Shown piece by piece: positions 1 to 5,008 of a stretch of 12,649 nt of DNA; position 1 is the first letter of the stretch, and each line of letters starts with the position of its first letter. A model generated the notes under the pieces. That model made no database searches, was not told where the DNA came from, and was given only the letters and a program-made list of their open reading frames with translations. The stretch is taken from contig QHBQ01000255.1 of assembly GCA_003243865.1 (NCBI GenBank), forward strand, positions 1 through 12,649, read 5' to 3'. This stretch comes from Candidatus Chloroheliales bacterium. Its GTDB lineage: Bacteria > Chloroflexota > Chloroflexia > QHBQ01. The position numbers and the translations under genes were made by a program.

Positions 1-384
1 CACAACAGCACCATCCGCCAGGCGCGCACCTGCTACGACCACCTCGCTGGCGTCGCTGGCGTGCAGTTGCTCGACGAGATGCTAAAGCGCAACTGGCTAA
101 CCAAGAATAGCGGCGCTGGCCGACCGTCTTACCAGCTTACCAGCGAGGGTAGCCGCGCTCTCGCGAAGCGTGGGATAAATCTGGAACAGACGGAAAAGAC
201 CCGCCGGGTCTTCGCCTACGGCTGCCTCGACTGGACTGAGCGGCGTTCGCATTTGGGTGGTGCGCTGGGGGCGGCAATCCTGCAGCAGATGATGGCGGTA
301 GGCGCCGTACAGCGGGAGGATGATACCCGTGCCGTCAAAGTTACGAAGCCGCTAAACAGGTGGCTTGATGAGCCAGGCTGGTGA
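1..384 (+). CDS. ArsR-family helix-turn-helix transcriptional regulator, 5'-truncated
   Basis: The reading frame is open from the first base, so the start codon and the N-terminal winged-helix DNA-binding part lie outside the window; 127 residues of the C-terminal part are present. The fragment shows ARTCYDHLAG (fragment residues 8-17) and CLDWTERR followed by HLGGALGAA (75-92), two blocks I associate with a large-type ArsR regulator of roughly 220-240 residues. Known ArsR proteins are repressors that release DNA on binding a metal or another ligand; the ligand cannot be read here, although the cysteines at fragment positions 11 and 75 are candidates. The TGA stop directly abuts the stop codon of the convergent MidA-type gene with no spacer, so the two transcripts must overlap at their 3' ends. 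Family assignment is fairly sure; its target is unknown. Confidence 0.75.
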   Translation, partial: HNSTIRQARTCYDHLAGVAGVQLLDEMLKRNWLTKNSGAGRPSYQLTSEGSRALAKRGINLEQTEKTRRVFAYGCLDWTERRSHLGGALGAAILQQMMAVGAVQREDDTRAVKVTKPLNRWLDEPGW

Positions 385-1566
385 TTAGGTACGGAACTTC
401 AGCCCCGCCAGCGCGGCGGCCTCATCCACACCGTTGCCCTGAATCAGCACATTGAACCGCCCCAGCCCACCCATCTCGACGAGGCGGAGCAGGGCGGCGC
501 GCTGGCGGATGAATTGCTCGTTGCTGAGGCCAAGGCTAGGCAATCCCTGCAAGATGTCGCCGAGGCCGAGGCTGGTGAGGAAGGCAGCCTGGCTGATCAG
601 GCCCAAGCTGTGTAGGCCGAGTTGCTCGCCACGATGCTGCAAGGTGGTGAAGTCTACCTGCGCAGTGAGGTCCTGGCGACCGAGCCGGGCGTAGGGGTTG
701 CCGCTGAGAGTGTGCTGATAGTAGCAAAGCAACGTGCCGTCCGTGCGGCGTGAGGTGTAAAGGTGGTCGGCGGTGCTGCCGTAGTCAATGGTGATGACGT
801 AGCCGCACTGCAACGTGTTAACGATCTCGGCCAGCCAGTCGAGCATCGCGAGATTGACCTCGGCGCGGTTGTCGCGCGGGATGGTGATGCCCAGGCGGAC
901 GAAGTATTCAGCCAGCGCGGGGCTGCTGGGTGCGGCGATAATCTCGCGCAGGTTGGCGGCGTCGGGGTCGAAGGGGAGGCTGGCATTGGCATCGTCGGTG
1001 GTGACATATACCTCGGCCAGCTCGCCGCCCTCCTGCCCCACCACAATATGCACGGGGAAGGCATCCACCAGTTCGTTGCTGAGGAGGACACCCTCAATCG
1101 GACCAAACTGCGCCAACTGCTCGTACCACCGTACTGGCGCATCAGCGGGCAGAACCTTGCGCTGGCGTGCTTGCAAATCGGGGCTGATTTCGACAATCGC
1201 GTAGGTAAGTGCGGAGTAGAGGTCGGGCTGGGTGGTGCGCAGTTCGGCAAGGATGTCGGCGGCCAGTTTGCCCACGCCTGCGCCCTGCTCCACGATGGTG
1301 AAGCTAGCGGGTTGACCCATAAGCTGCCAGCACTGGGCAAGCTGGCGGGCAATTAGCTGCCCGAAGACGGGCGAAACATCAGGGCTGGTGTAGAAGTCGG
1401 CACCTTTGCCGCCAATTTTCGCGCCGGGGGCAGTGTAGTAGCCGAGGCTGGGGTGATAAAGGTCAAGCGCCATGAACTCGGCGAAGGTGATGCGCCGCTG
1501 CGGAGTGGCAGCGATGCGCTCGGCGATGACGTTGTAGAGGGTGACGCTGCGTTCAGTTTCATTCAC
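385..1566 (-). CDS. MidA-family SAM-dependent methyltransferase (COG1565, NDUFAF7-like)
   Basis: This is a class I methyltransferase of the MidA/NDUFAF7 family. The mitochondrial relative methylates an arginine of a complex I subunit during assembly; a similar respiratory-complex role here is inference. Counting from the upstream ATG, the family blocks are YHPSLGYYT (41-49), the SAM-binding motif I IVEQGAGVGK (95-104), LLSNELVDAFPVH in the middle, and a C-terminal IDYG, GTLLCYYQH and QDLTAQVDFT series. Length (about 393 residues) is normal. I prefer the GTG at 1566 over the ATG at 1578: GAGG (1573-1576) sits 6 bases before the GTG, whereas nothing like a ribosome site precedes the ATG. It is the last gene of the minus-strand run and lies 116 bases after the ImmA/IrrE gene, with two GTAG hairpins in the gap. 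Own promoter not clear. Confidence 0.88.
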   Translation of the reverse strand: MNETERSVTLYNVIAERIAATPQRRITFAEFMALDLYHPSLGYYTAPGAKIGGKGADFYTSPDVSPVFGQLIARQLAQCWQLMGQPASFTIVEQGAGVGKLAADILAELRTTQPDLYSALTYAIVEISPDLQARQRKVLPADAPVRWYEQLAQFGPIEGVLLSNELVDAFPVHIVVGQEGGELAEVYVTTDDANASLPFDPDAANLREIIAAPSSPALAEYFVRLGITIPRDNRAEVNLAMLDWLAEIVNTLQCGYVITIDYGSTADHLYTSRRTDGTLLCYYQHTLSGNPYARLGRQDLTAQVDFTTLQHRGEQLGLHSLGLISQAAFLTSLGLGDILQGLPSLGLSNEQFIRQRAALLRLVEMGGLGRFNVLIQGNGVDEAAALAGLKFRT

Positions 1567-1592
1567 TGTGTACCTCATTTAGCTATAGCAGC

Positions 1593-1613
1593 AGGGCGGG
1601 CCACCGCCCCTAC
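1593..1613 (-). repeat. REP-like hairpin with GTAG foot, copy 1
   Basis: On the minus strand it reads GTAG, then a GC-rich hairpin. Plus-strand arms are GGGCGG (1594-1599) and CCGCCC (1604-1609) around a 4-base loop, followed by CTAC. It belongs to a set of five in this window that share the foot and lower stem but differ in the upper stem. Confidence 0.65.
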
Positions 1614-1630
1614 ATTGCTGGCGCATCACT

Positions 1631-1655
1631 AGGGCGGGCCACCACCCGCCCCTAC
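1631..1655 (-). repeat. REP-like hairpin with GTAG foot, copy 2
   Basis: Arms GGGCGGG (1632-1638) and CCCGCCC (1645-1651) enclose a 6-base loop and are followed by the same CTAC (GTAG on the minus strand). It lies 17 bases from copy 1 in the same orientation, in the gap between the peptidase and methyltransferase genes. Confidence 0.65.
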
Positions 1656-1682
1656 AAGATTACCAAACTTCTAACTCAAACC

Positions 1683-2609
1683 TCAGCACTCGCGTAACCA
1701 CCTGCGGCTGGGCCAGGCGAGGATAAACACGTTGTAACCATTGTAGTAGAGTTCGGTCTCGCAGGCTAGCTGGCTACTGTGGGAGGCAAAGGTGAGGATG
1801 TCGGGGGCGCTGATTTGGCGGTTGCTGCGCGAGAGGTAGAGTTCGGTGGCGGGGTGCCGCCAGGGGATGAGCGTGCCGGTGGGAATGTAGCCACCACTCA
1901 GACGCCTCATCGCGGGCGAGGCGACCGCATAGCGCACCGCCAGCAGCGGCTGCCCGGCGTCAATGCTGCTGCCGAGGTCGGGGCGCGGGGCGGCTACCAG
2001 TAGGGCAACCGGGGCAGTCTGGCTCTCGACAAAGTGGCGGGCGGTGGCCTCGAAGCTGGTCTTGTAGATCTTGGTCAGCTTGCGAATGGTGCTGATGCCG
2101 ATGCGGTAATCGGCCACCTCGCGCTCGAAGCGGTCGCCGAGGAAGGCGCACTCGATGGCGAACCAGTTGGCATCTTGTTCCAGGGTGGCGAGCGTTTCGG
2201 GACTCATATCCAGTTCGCTGCACTGGTAGAATAGTTCGCGGTGCCAGGGCAGGGCAAAGTGACCCAATTCGTGGAAGGTGCAAAAGCGGCGTTGGTCGGG
2301 GCTGAGGGTGTTGTGGGTGTAGACCACGTGGTCCTGGGTATCGAGGATACCGCGCACCTTCACGTCAATGTCCATGTGGGCGAGTAGTTCGCGCCTCGCG
2401 GCCATTTTGGCCGACTCCCGCTGGCCGGGTCGCAGCGGCGGCATTCGATCGGAGTAGGAGAAGGTTTCAGTGTCGAGTTTGCAGGCGGCCAGCAAAGTGT
2501 CGGTGGGAACCGGGGGTTCGCTGATGCCGCACTCGCGGAGCAGGGCGAGCGCGGTGCTTCTAATCTCCGCGCGTTGGGCGCGGACTTCGCTGGCGGTTGT
2601 TGCAGCCAT
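1683..2609 (-). CDS. ImmA/IrrE-family metallo-endopeptidase
   Basis: A COG2856-type zinc peptidase of 308 residues. The zinc-binding helix is FHELGH (HELGH at 113-117), and the third ligand region follows as E144-QDANWFA, the arrangement seen in ImmA and IrrE. Known members cleave or inactivate an XRE-type repressor (ImmA on ImmR in ICEBs1, IrrE on DdrO in Deinococcus). The C-terminal half (about 190-308) is a separate domain that could sense a signal, as the GAF-like domain of IrrE may; I cannot identify it. The frame stays open to a TTG at 2630, but the ATG at 2609 has AGGA (2616-2619) 6 bases upstream and avoids starting inside a repeat. It follows the XRE gene by 73 bases on the same strand, so a repressor/protease switch is the likely role. 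The repressor as its substrate is inference. Confidence 0.85.
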   Translation of the reverse strand: MAATTASEVRAQRAEIRSTALALLRECGISEPPVPTDTLLAACKLDTETFSYSDRMPPLRPGQRESAKMAARRELLAHMDIDVKVRGILDTQDHVVYTHNTLSPDQRRFCTFHELGHFALPWHRELFYQCSELDMSPETLATLEQDANWFAIECAFLGDRFEREVADYRIGISTIRKLTKIYKTSFEATARHFVESQTAPVALLVAAPRPDLGSSIDAGQPLLAVRYAVASPAMRRLSGGYIPTGTLIPWRHPATELYLSRSNRQISAPDILTFASHSSQLACETELYYNGYNVFILAWPSRRWLREC

Positions 2610-2615
2610 AAGCGA

Positions 2616-2619
2616 TCCT
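2616..2619 (-). promoter_or_regulatory. Ribosome binding site deciding the start of the ImmA/IrrE gene
   Basis: The minus strand reads AGGA, then six bases, then ATG at 2609. The in-frame TTG at 2630 has only the hairpin repeat upstream of it, so this site favours the shorter 308-residue protein. Confidence 0.55.
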
Positions 2620-2628
2620 AAGCTCGAC

Positions 2629-2654
2629 AAGGGCGTGATAAATCACGCCCCTAC
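2629..2654 (-). repeat. REP-like hairpin with GTAG foot, copy 3
   Basis: A perfect 9-bp stem, GGGCGTGAT (2631-2639) with ATCACGCCC (2642-2650), and a 2-base loop, followed by CTAC. The upper stem is completely different from copies 1 and 2 yet still fully paired. Confidence 0.65.
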
Positions 2655-2669
2655 GAAGAACACAATGCT

Positions 2670-2696
2670 GTAGGAGCGCAATTCATTGCGCCCCAC
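2670..2696 (+). repeat. REP-like hairpin, copy 4, opposite orientation
   Basis: The plus strand reads GTAGGAGCGCAAT, loop TC, ATTGCGCCCC. The stem GCGCAAT/ATTGCGC is perfect and the base carries a mismatch. It overlaps the 3' end of the XRE gene, whose last codons (CGT GGG GCG CAA TGA) lie in the repeat. Confidence 0.55.
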
Positions 2697-3078
2697 GCTG
2701 TTGCTGCTGGCGCCGGAAGCGCAGGAACTTGACGAAATCCTGTACCTCTTCGACTTCATCATCGCTGAGGTCGTCTATGATGTTGAAGGCGGCGCGGTGC
2801 GGGCTGGTCGCTGATGAGTCGCGCGGGCTGAGGTAGCCTGCCTGGGTCATCAGGCTCTCGTAGCTGATGCCGTATGCTTCCGCCAGGCGTTGCAGGTTGC
2901 GCGGCGAGGGCTGGTCAATGTAGCCATTCTCAAGCTGGCTGAGATAGCTGTTGCTGATGGTGGTGCGCTCTTCGATTTCGCGCAAGGTTAGACCACGCTG
3001 CTTGCGTAGCTCTCGCAGGTAGTGGCCGAACTTGCTGGCCTGCTCGGCGTTGTGGGCATTCCTGATCGGCTCTGCCAT
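2683..3078 (-). CDS. XRE-family helix-turn-helix transcriptional regulator
   Basis: A 131-residue DNA-binding protein with an N-terminal XRE (Cro/CI-type) domain at about residues 16-78; the two DNA-contact helices fall in TLREIEERTTISNSYLSQLE (31-50). A linker (80-98) and a C-terminal helical segment follow, with DDLSDDEVEEVQDFVKFLRF, a short acidic-then-basic helix common at the end of such regulators. Size and layout resemble DdrO, the roughly 130-residue repressor cleaved by IrrE. The start is supported by AGGAG 7 bases upstream. The next gene on the strand encodes the ImmA/IrrE peptidase and the previous one the MazG-like enzyme, so it probably controls this run and perhaps itself. The final residues (RGAQ) are encoded inside a hairpin repeat, so the natural C-terminus may have been altered by its insertion. 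Target operators are unproven. Confidence 0.88.
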   Translation of the reverse strand: MAEPIRNAHNAEQASKFGHYLRELRKQRGLTLREIEERTTISNSYLSQLENGYIDQPSPRNLQRLAEAYGISYESLMTQAGYLSPRDSSATSPHRAAFNIIDDLSDDEVEEVQDFVKFLRFRRQQQQRGAQ

Positions 3079-3143
3079 CTCAATTCTCCTCTTTCTTGGC
3101 TTCTCGTCTAAGCCGATTCCGGTTAAGACTTACGCAACTCAGC

Positions 3144-3168
3144 AGGGCGAACAACGGTTCGCCCCTAC
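3144..3168 (-). repeat. REP-like hairpin with GTAG foot, copy 5
   Basis: GGGCGAAC (3145-3152) pairs perfectly with GTTCGCCC (3157-3164) around a 4-base loop and is followed by CTAC. On the minus strand the TAG in the GTAG foot is the stop codon of the MazG-like gene. Confidence 0.65.
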
Positions 3169-3548
3169 AGATCTGGTTCAGACGCGCCAACGTAGTGCGT
3201 CCACTTCTTGTTGCTGCCTTTGGCCAGATGCGCCGGGTAGCGCTGCTCGCTAATTGCCATCTTTTCCTTGTATGCAGTGGTCAGGTCGAGGCCCAGTTGC
3301 AGGCAGATAGTCATGATGAAGTAGAACACGTCGGCAACCTCGTGGGCAACCTCGCGGTAGTTGGCGGGGTCGGCAAGATACTCGCGCACCTCGGCTTCCG
3401 GCTTGAAGCGCACGTGTTCGAGGATCTCGCCCACCTCGATGCTCATCGCCAGGGTCAGATCCTTGAGGCCATCGTGCTGCCAGTCGCGCTCGGTAATGTA
3501 GTGGCGGCAGATCTCCTTCAGTTCGGCAATTGTGGTCGTCTCGTCCAT
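3165..3548 (-). CDS. MazG-like nucleotide pyrophosphohydrolase (dCTP pyrophosphatase type)
   Basis: A 127-residue all-alpha NTP pyrophosphohydrolase that would split a (d)NTP into the monophosphate and pyrophosphate. The N-terminal YITERDWQHDGLKDLTLAMS block, the metal-binding pairs E38-VG-E41 and E70-VA-D73, and the terminal RYPAHLAKGSNKKW block match single-domain MazG-like/DCTPP1-type enzymes. The exact substrate is not readable. The frame is open back to 3614, but the family start fits MDETTTIAEL and a TATAAT -10 box ends only 7 bases before this ATG, so the longer form would start upstream of the promoter. Only a weak AGG precedes the ATG, so the message may be leaderless. It is the first gene of the minus-strand run with the XRE and ImmA/IrrE genes, which suggests a stress or nucleotide-pool role. 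The stop codon comes from a hairpin repeat, so the last residues (about GASEPDL) may be recent. Confidence 0.85.
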   Translation of the reverse strand: MDETTTIAELKEICRHYITERDWQHDGLKDLTLAMSIEVGEILEHVRFKPEAEVREYLADPANYREVAHEVADVFYFIMTICLQLGLDLTTAYKEKMAISEQRYPAHLAKGSNKKWTHYVGASEPDL

Positions 3549-3555
3549 ATGCCTG

Positions 3556-3584
3556 ATTATAGCACAGTTTTTCCCTAATTGCAA
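3556..3584 (-). promoter_or_regulatory. Promoter of the MazG-like gene
   Basis: Minus strand: -35 TTGCAA (3579-3584), 17-base spacer, -10 TATAAT (3556-3561). The predicted start of transcription falls at or next to the A of the ATG at 3548. A small dyad, GCAA-N5-TTGC (3581-3593), overlaps the -35 box. Confidence 0.6.
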
Positions 3585-3592
3585 GCGAATTG

Positions 3593-3624
3593 CTGATTTT
3601 AGCAAACTGAGCAAAAATCAGTTT
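3593..3624. promoter_or_regulatory. Candidate operator dyad between two divergent promoters
   Basis: Two overlapping inverted repeats: AAACTGA (3604-3610) with TCAGTTT (3618-3624), and CTGATTTT (3593-3600) with AAAATCAG (3614-3621). They sit midway between the leftward and rightward promoters. The neighbouring XRE regulator is a natural candidate ligand, but this is inference. Confidence 0.45.
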
Positions 3625-3661
3625 AGTAAATCGGGCAAATCTCTTGACAAACTGAGCAAAA
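3603..3661 (+). repeat. 14-bp direct repeat CAAACTGAGCAAAA, two copies
   Basis: Identical copies lie at 3603-3616 and 3648-3661, 45 bases apart (close to four helical turns). The first is in the dyad; the second covers the spacer of the rightward promoter. Such placement suits cooperative repressor binding. Confidence 0.55.
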
Positions 3662-3672
3662 CGTGCTATGAT
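3644..3672 (+). promoter_or_regulatory. Promoter of the small membrane protein gene
   Basis: TTGACA (3644-3649, full consensus), 17-base spacer, TATGAT (3667-3672, one mismatch). Transcription would start near 3680, leaving a leader of about 95 bases that can form a hairpin CGCGA/TCGCG (3741-3756) shortly before the ribosome site. Confidence 0.75.
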
Positions 3673-3775
3673 AAATACAGCAGGGGAGCCGAACAGGGGC
3701 ATGGGGATTCGACACAATTCGGGCTGGAGCAGCGGCATAGCGCGACCTGGTTCGCGGATAGATAGGAGCAAGACC

Positions 3776-4180
3776 ATGATGCAGGCACAGATGAGCAATC
3801 GGATGACGACTAAGCCGCAGCCGCGCAACTGGCACATCGCTGGCGTGCTAGCCCTTGTCGCTGCCGCGACGGTGGCAGCCAATGTGCTGATGGCGCTGGG
3901 CTGGAGCCGCCTGCTGGGCGGCGATGTTTGGCTAGCACAGGCTGATATGTGGCGGCGGCTGGCCTGGACGCTCGGCTTCGGCGCGCTGATGGCGACTAAC
4001 AACGCGCTGGCTGCATCGCTCGTATGGGTCTGGGCGCGACAGGTGCAGCAGCAGGCCGAGCTGCGCAAGCTGGTGCGCTGGGCTAGTCAGGAGCGCAAGG
4101 CGCACCTCACCAATAGCCTCCCTTTCATCGTCCTGCCTGCGTTGGTGCTGCTCGCGCCTGCGTTGCTAATGCTGGTCTGA
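3776..4180 (+). CDS. Small three-helix membrane protein of unknown function
   Basis: I do not recognise a family. The 134-residue product has three likely membrane segments: about 20-42 (AGVLALVAAATVAANVLMAL), 62-86 and 115-134, the last running to the C-terminus. Between the second and third lies a charged, probably amphipathic helix (87-112, with RQVQQQAELRKLVRW). No signal peptide cleavage site or catalytic motif is evident. The ATG at 3776 is chosen because AGGAG lies 7 bases upstream and because an ATG at 3668 in the same frame falls inside the promoter -10 box. It is a single-gene transcript: strong promoter upstream, intrinsic terminator 25 bases downstream. It shares its regulatory region with the divergent MazG-like gene, so joint control is plausible. 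Function unknown. Confidence 0.72.
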   Translation: MMQAQMSNRMTTKPQPRNWHIAGVLALVAAATVAANVLMALGWSRLLGGDVWLAQADMWRRLAWTLGFGALMATNNALAASLVWVWARQVQQQAELRKLVRWASQERKAHLTNSLPFIVLPALVLLAPALLMLV

Positions 4181-4205
4181 GCAGAGAACTGCATTACTAA
4201 AGCAT

Positions 4206-4245
4206 GAGGCAGCCAGAGACTCTCCGGCTGCCTCTTTCTGTTTGT
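4206..4245 (+). terminator. Intrinsic terminator after the membrane protein gene
   Basis: A 9-bp perfect stem, GAGGCAGCC (4206-4214) and GGCTGCCTC (4226-4234), whose loop can pair further (GAG/CTC), followed by TTTCTGTTTGT. It isolates the membrane protein gene from the toxin-antitoxin pair. Confidence 0.85.
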
Positions 4246-4311
4246 CGCACAACGTCTGGCTGATTGGCCTGATAACAGCACGGTGCGAATGGCTGAAAGC
4301 CTTGCACTATA

Positions 4312-4320
4312 TGGTATAAT
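4312..4320 (+). promoter_or_regulatory. Extended -10 promoter of the toxin-antitoxin pair
   Basis: TGGTATAAT is a full extended -10 element (TG, one base, TATAAT). No good -35 box lies 17 bases upstream, which the TG extension would offset. Transcription would start near 4327, about 24 bases before the first ATG. Confidence 0.65.
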
Positions 4321-4350
4321 GGAACCACAATTTAGCCGCTAAGGACGACA

Positions 4351-4632
4351 ATGTACGAAGATGTGCTGCAAAGGATGCGACAGTGCGTGCGCCAATACCG
4401 GCTTATTATCCCGCGTCACGCCCGCATCGAAATGCGTAATGATGGCATTGGACAGTATGACATTGAATACGCAATCTTGACTGGTAGGATTGTTGCTCGG
4501 CAACGCGACAGAATAAGCGCAGAGTACAAATATCGAGTTAAGGGTGCGGCATACAATGGTCGGCCTATGGAAGTTGTGGCTAAACTCATTCCAACGAATG
4601 AGACCGTGATAATTACTGTTTACCTGCTCTAG
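4351..4632 (+). CDS. DUF4258 protein, putative toxin of a type II toxin-antitoxin pair
   Basis: A 93-residue protein with the DUF4258 pattern: HARIEM (23-28), GIGQYDIEYAILTGRIV (32-48), a central basic stretch (RQRDRISAEYKYRVKG) and a final hydrophobic strand TVIITVYLL. Members of this family are usually paired with YgiT/MqsA-type zinc-finger proteins and are thought to be RelE/MqsR-like mRNA interferases; ribonuclease activity here is inference. AAGG lies 6 bases upstream of the ATG. The TAG stop sits just before the antitoxin gene, whose ribosome site GGAGG overlaps the junction, so the two are translated from one message. Base use is clearly more AT-rich than in metK or the sugar genes, a sign of horizontal arrival. 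Toxin first, antitoxin second is the mqsRA-like order. Confidence 0.8.
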   Translation: MYEDVLQRMRQCVRQYRLIIPRHARIEMRNDGIGQYDIEYAILTGRIVARQRDRISAEYKYRVKGAAYNGRPMEVVAKLIPTNETVIITVYLL

Positions 4633-4633
4633 T

Positions 4634-4638
4634 GGAGG
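4634..4638 (+). promoter_or_regulatory. Ribosome binding site deciding the antitoxin start
   Basis: GGAGG ends 8 bases before the ATG at 4647. An in-frame GTG at 4632 overlaps the toxin stop codon but has no ribosome site of its own, so the ATG is preferred. Confidence 0.6.
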
Positions 4639-4646
4639 ATAAGCCC

Positions 4647-4916
4647 ATGATTTGTGGAAACTGTGGACAGCCGACAGCCTATATTAGTCGCAGCACGCAA
4701 GCCTTTGGCGAGGGCGCTGACCTGCTGATCATTGAGAATGTGCCGATCATTGCCTGCCGCGAATGTGGCGCAGAGTTTCTCAGCGCATTGACATCGCACC
4801 AGATCGATCGCCTACATTCTGATCTATCAGCTATCCCTGTGCGCCCGGTTCACGTTGCCACCTTCCAGGACGAGGAAGATCCGGTGCTGGCCGAGCTAGC
4901 CGAGGCCGTTGCCTGA
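4647..4916 (+). CDS. YgiT-type zinc-finger protein, putative antitoxin
   Basis: An 89-residue protein whose N-terminal half holds a four-cysteine zinc site, C3-GN-C6 and C37-RE-C40, spaced as in the N-terminal domain of MqsA (YgiT), with the typical VPIIACRECGAEF second half. The C-terminal part (about 48-89) is short and acidic and has no complete helix-turn-helix, so unlike E. coli MqsA it may neutralise the toxin without being a full DNA-binding repressor. It is the direct partner of the preceding DUF4258 gene. The reading frame extends to a GTG at 4632, which would overlap the toxin stop. Just one base separates its TGA from the -35 box of the metK promoter, and no terminator intervenes, so toxin-antitoxin transcripts probably run into metK. 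Confidence 0.8.
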   Translation: MICGNCGQPTAYISRSTQAFGEGADLLIIENVPIIACRECGAEFLSALTSHQIDRLHSDLSAIPVRPVHVATFQDEEDPVLAELAEAVA

Positions 4917-4917
4917 C

Positions 4918-4946
4918 TTGACACCACCTCTCCCTACCATTATACT
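4918..4946 (+). promoter_or_regulatory. Promoter of metK
   Basis: TTGACA (4918-4923), 17-base spacer, TATACT (4941-4946). The leader from about 4953 to 5008 is too short for a known SAM riboswitch and I see no such structure in it. Confidence 0.75.
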
Positions 4947-5008
4947 TGTGTGTGATTTAGCCTGCCCGAATGAACACACCCAAGATAGGAAAGGGAGAGT
5001 TTTACAAC

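Noticed and set aside
1593..3168. CRISPR array
   Set aside because: The hairpins are irregularly spaced, differ in sequence in the stem and sit between genes; there are no uniform repeats or spacers and no cas genes.
3716..3760. tRNA-like 5' half (GGAGCAGC and TAGCGCG resemble a D-arm)
   Set aside because: No T-arm, no matching acceptor strand and no anticodon loop in the right place; the stretch lies in the leader of the membrane protein gene and is better explained as a pair of small hairpins.
4950..5008. SAM riboswitch upstream of metK
   Set aside because: The leader from the predicted start of transcription is only about 55 bases and has no fold or motif of a known SAM riboswitch.
4970..5008. 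Upstream ATG of metK adding 13 residues
   Set aside because: No ribosome site before it, the added residues do not resemble the family, and the purine-rich tract at 4988-4999 suits the ATG at 5009.
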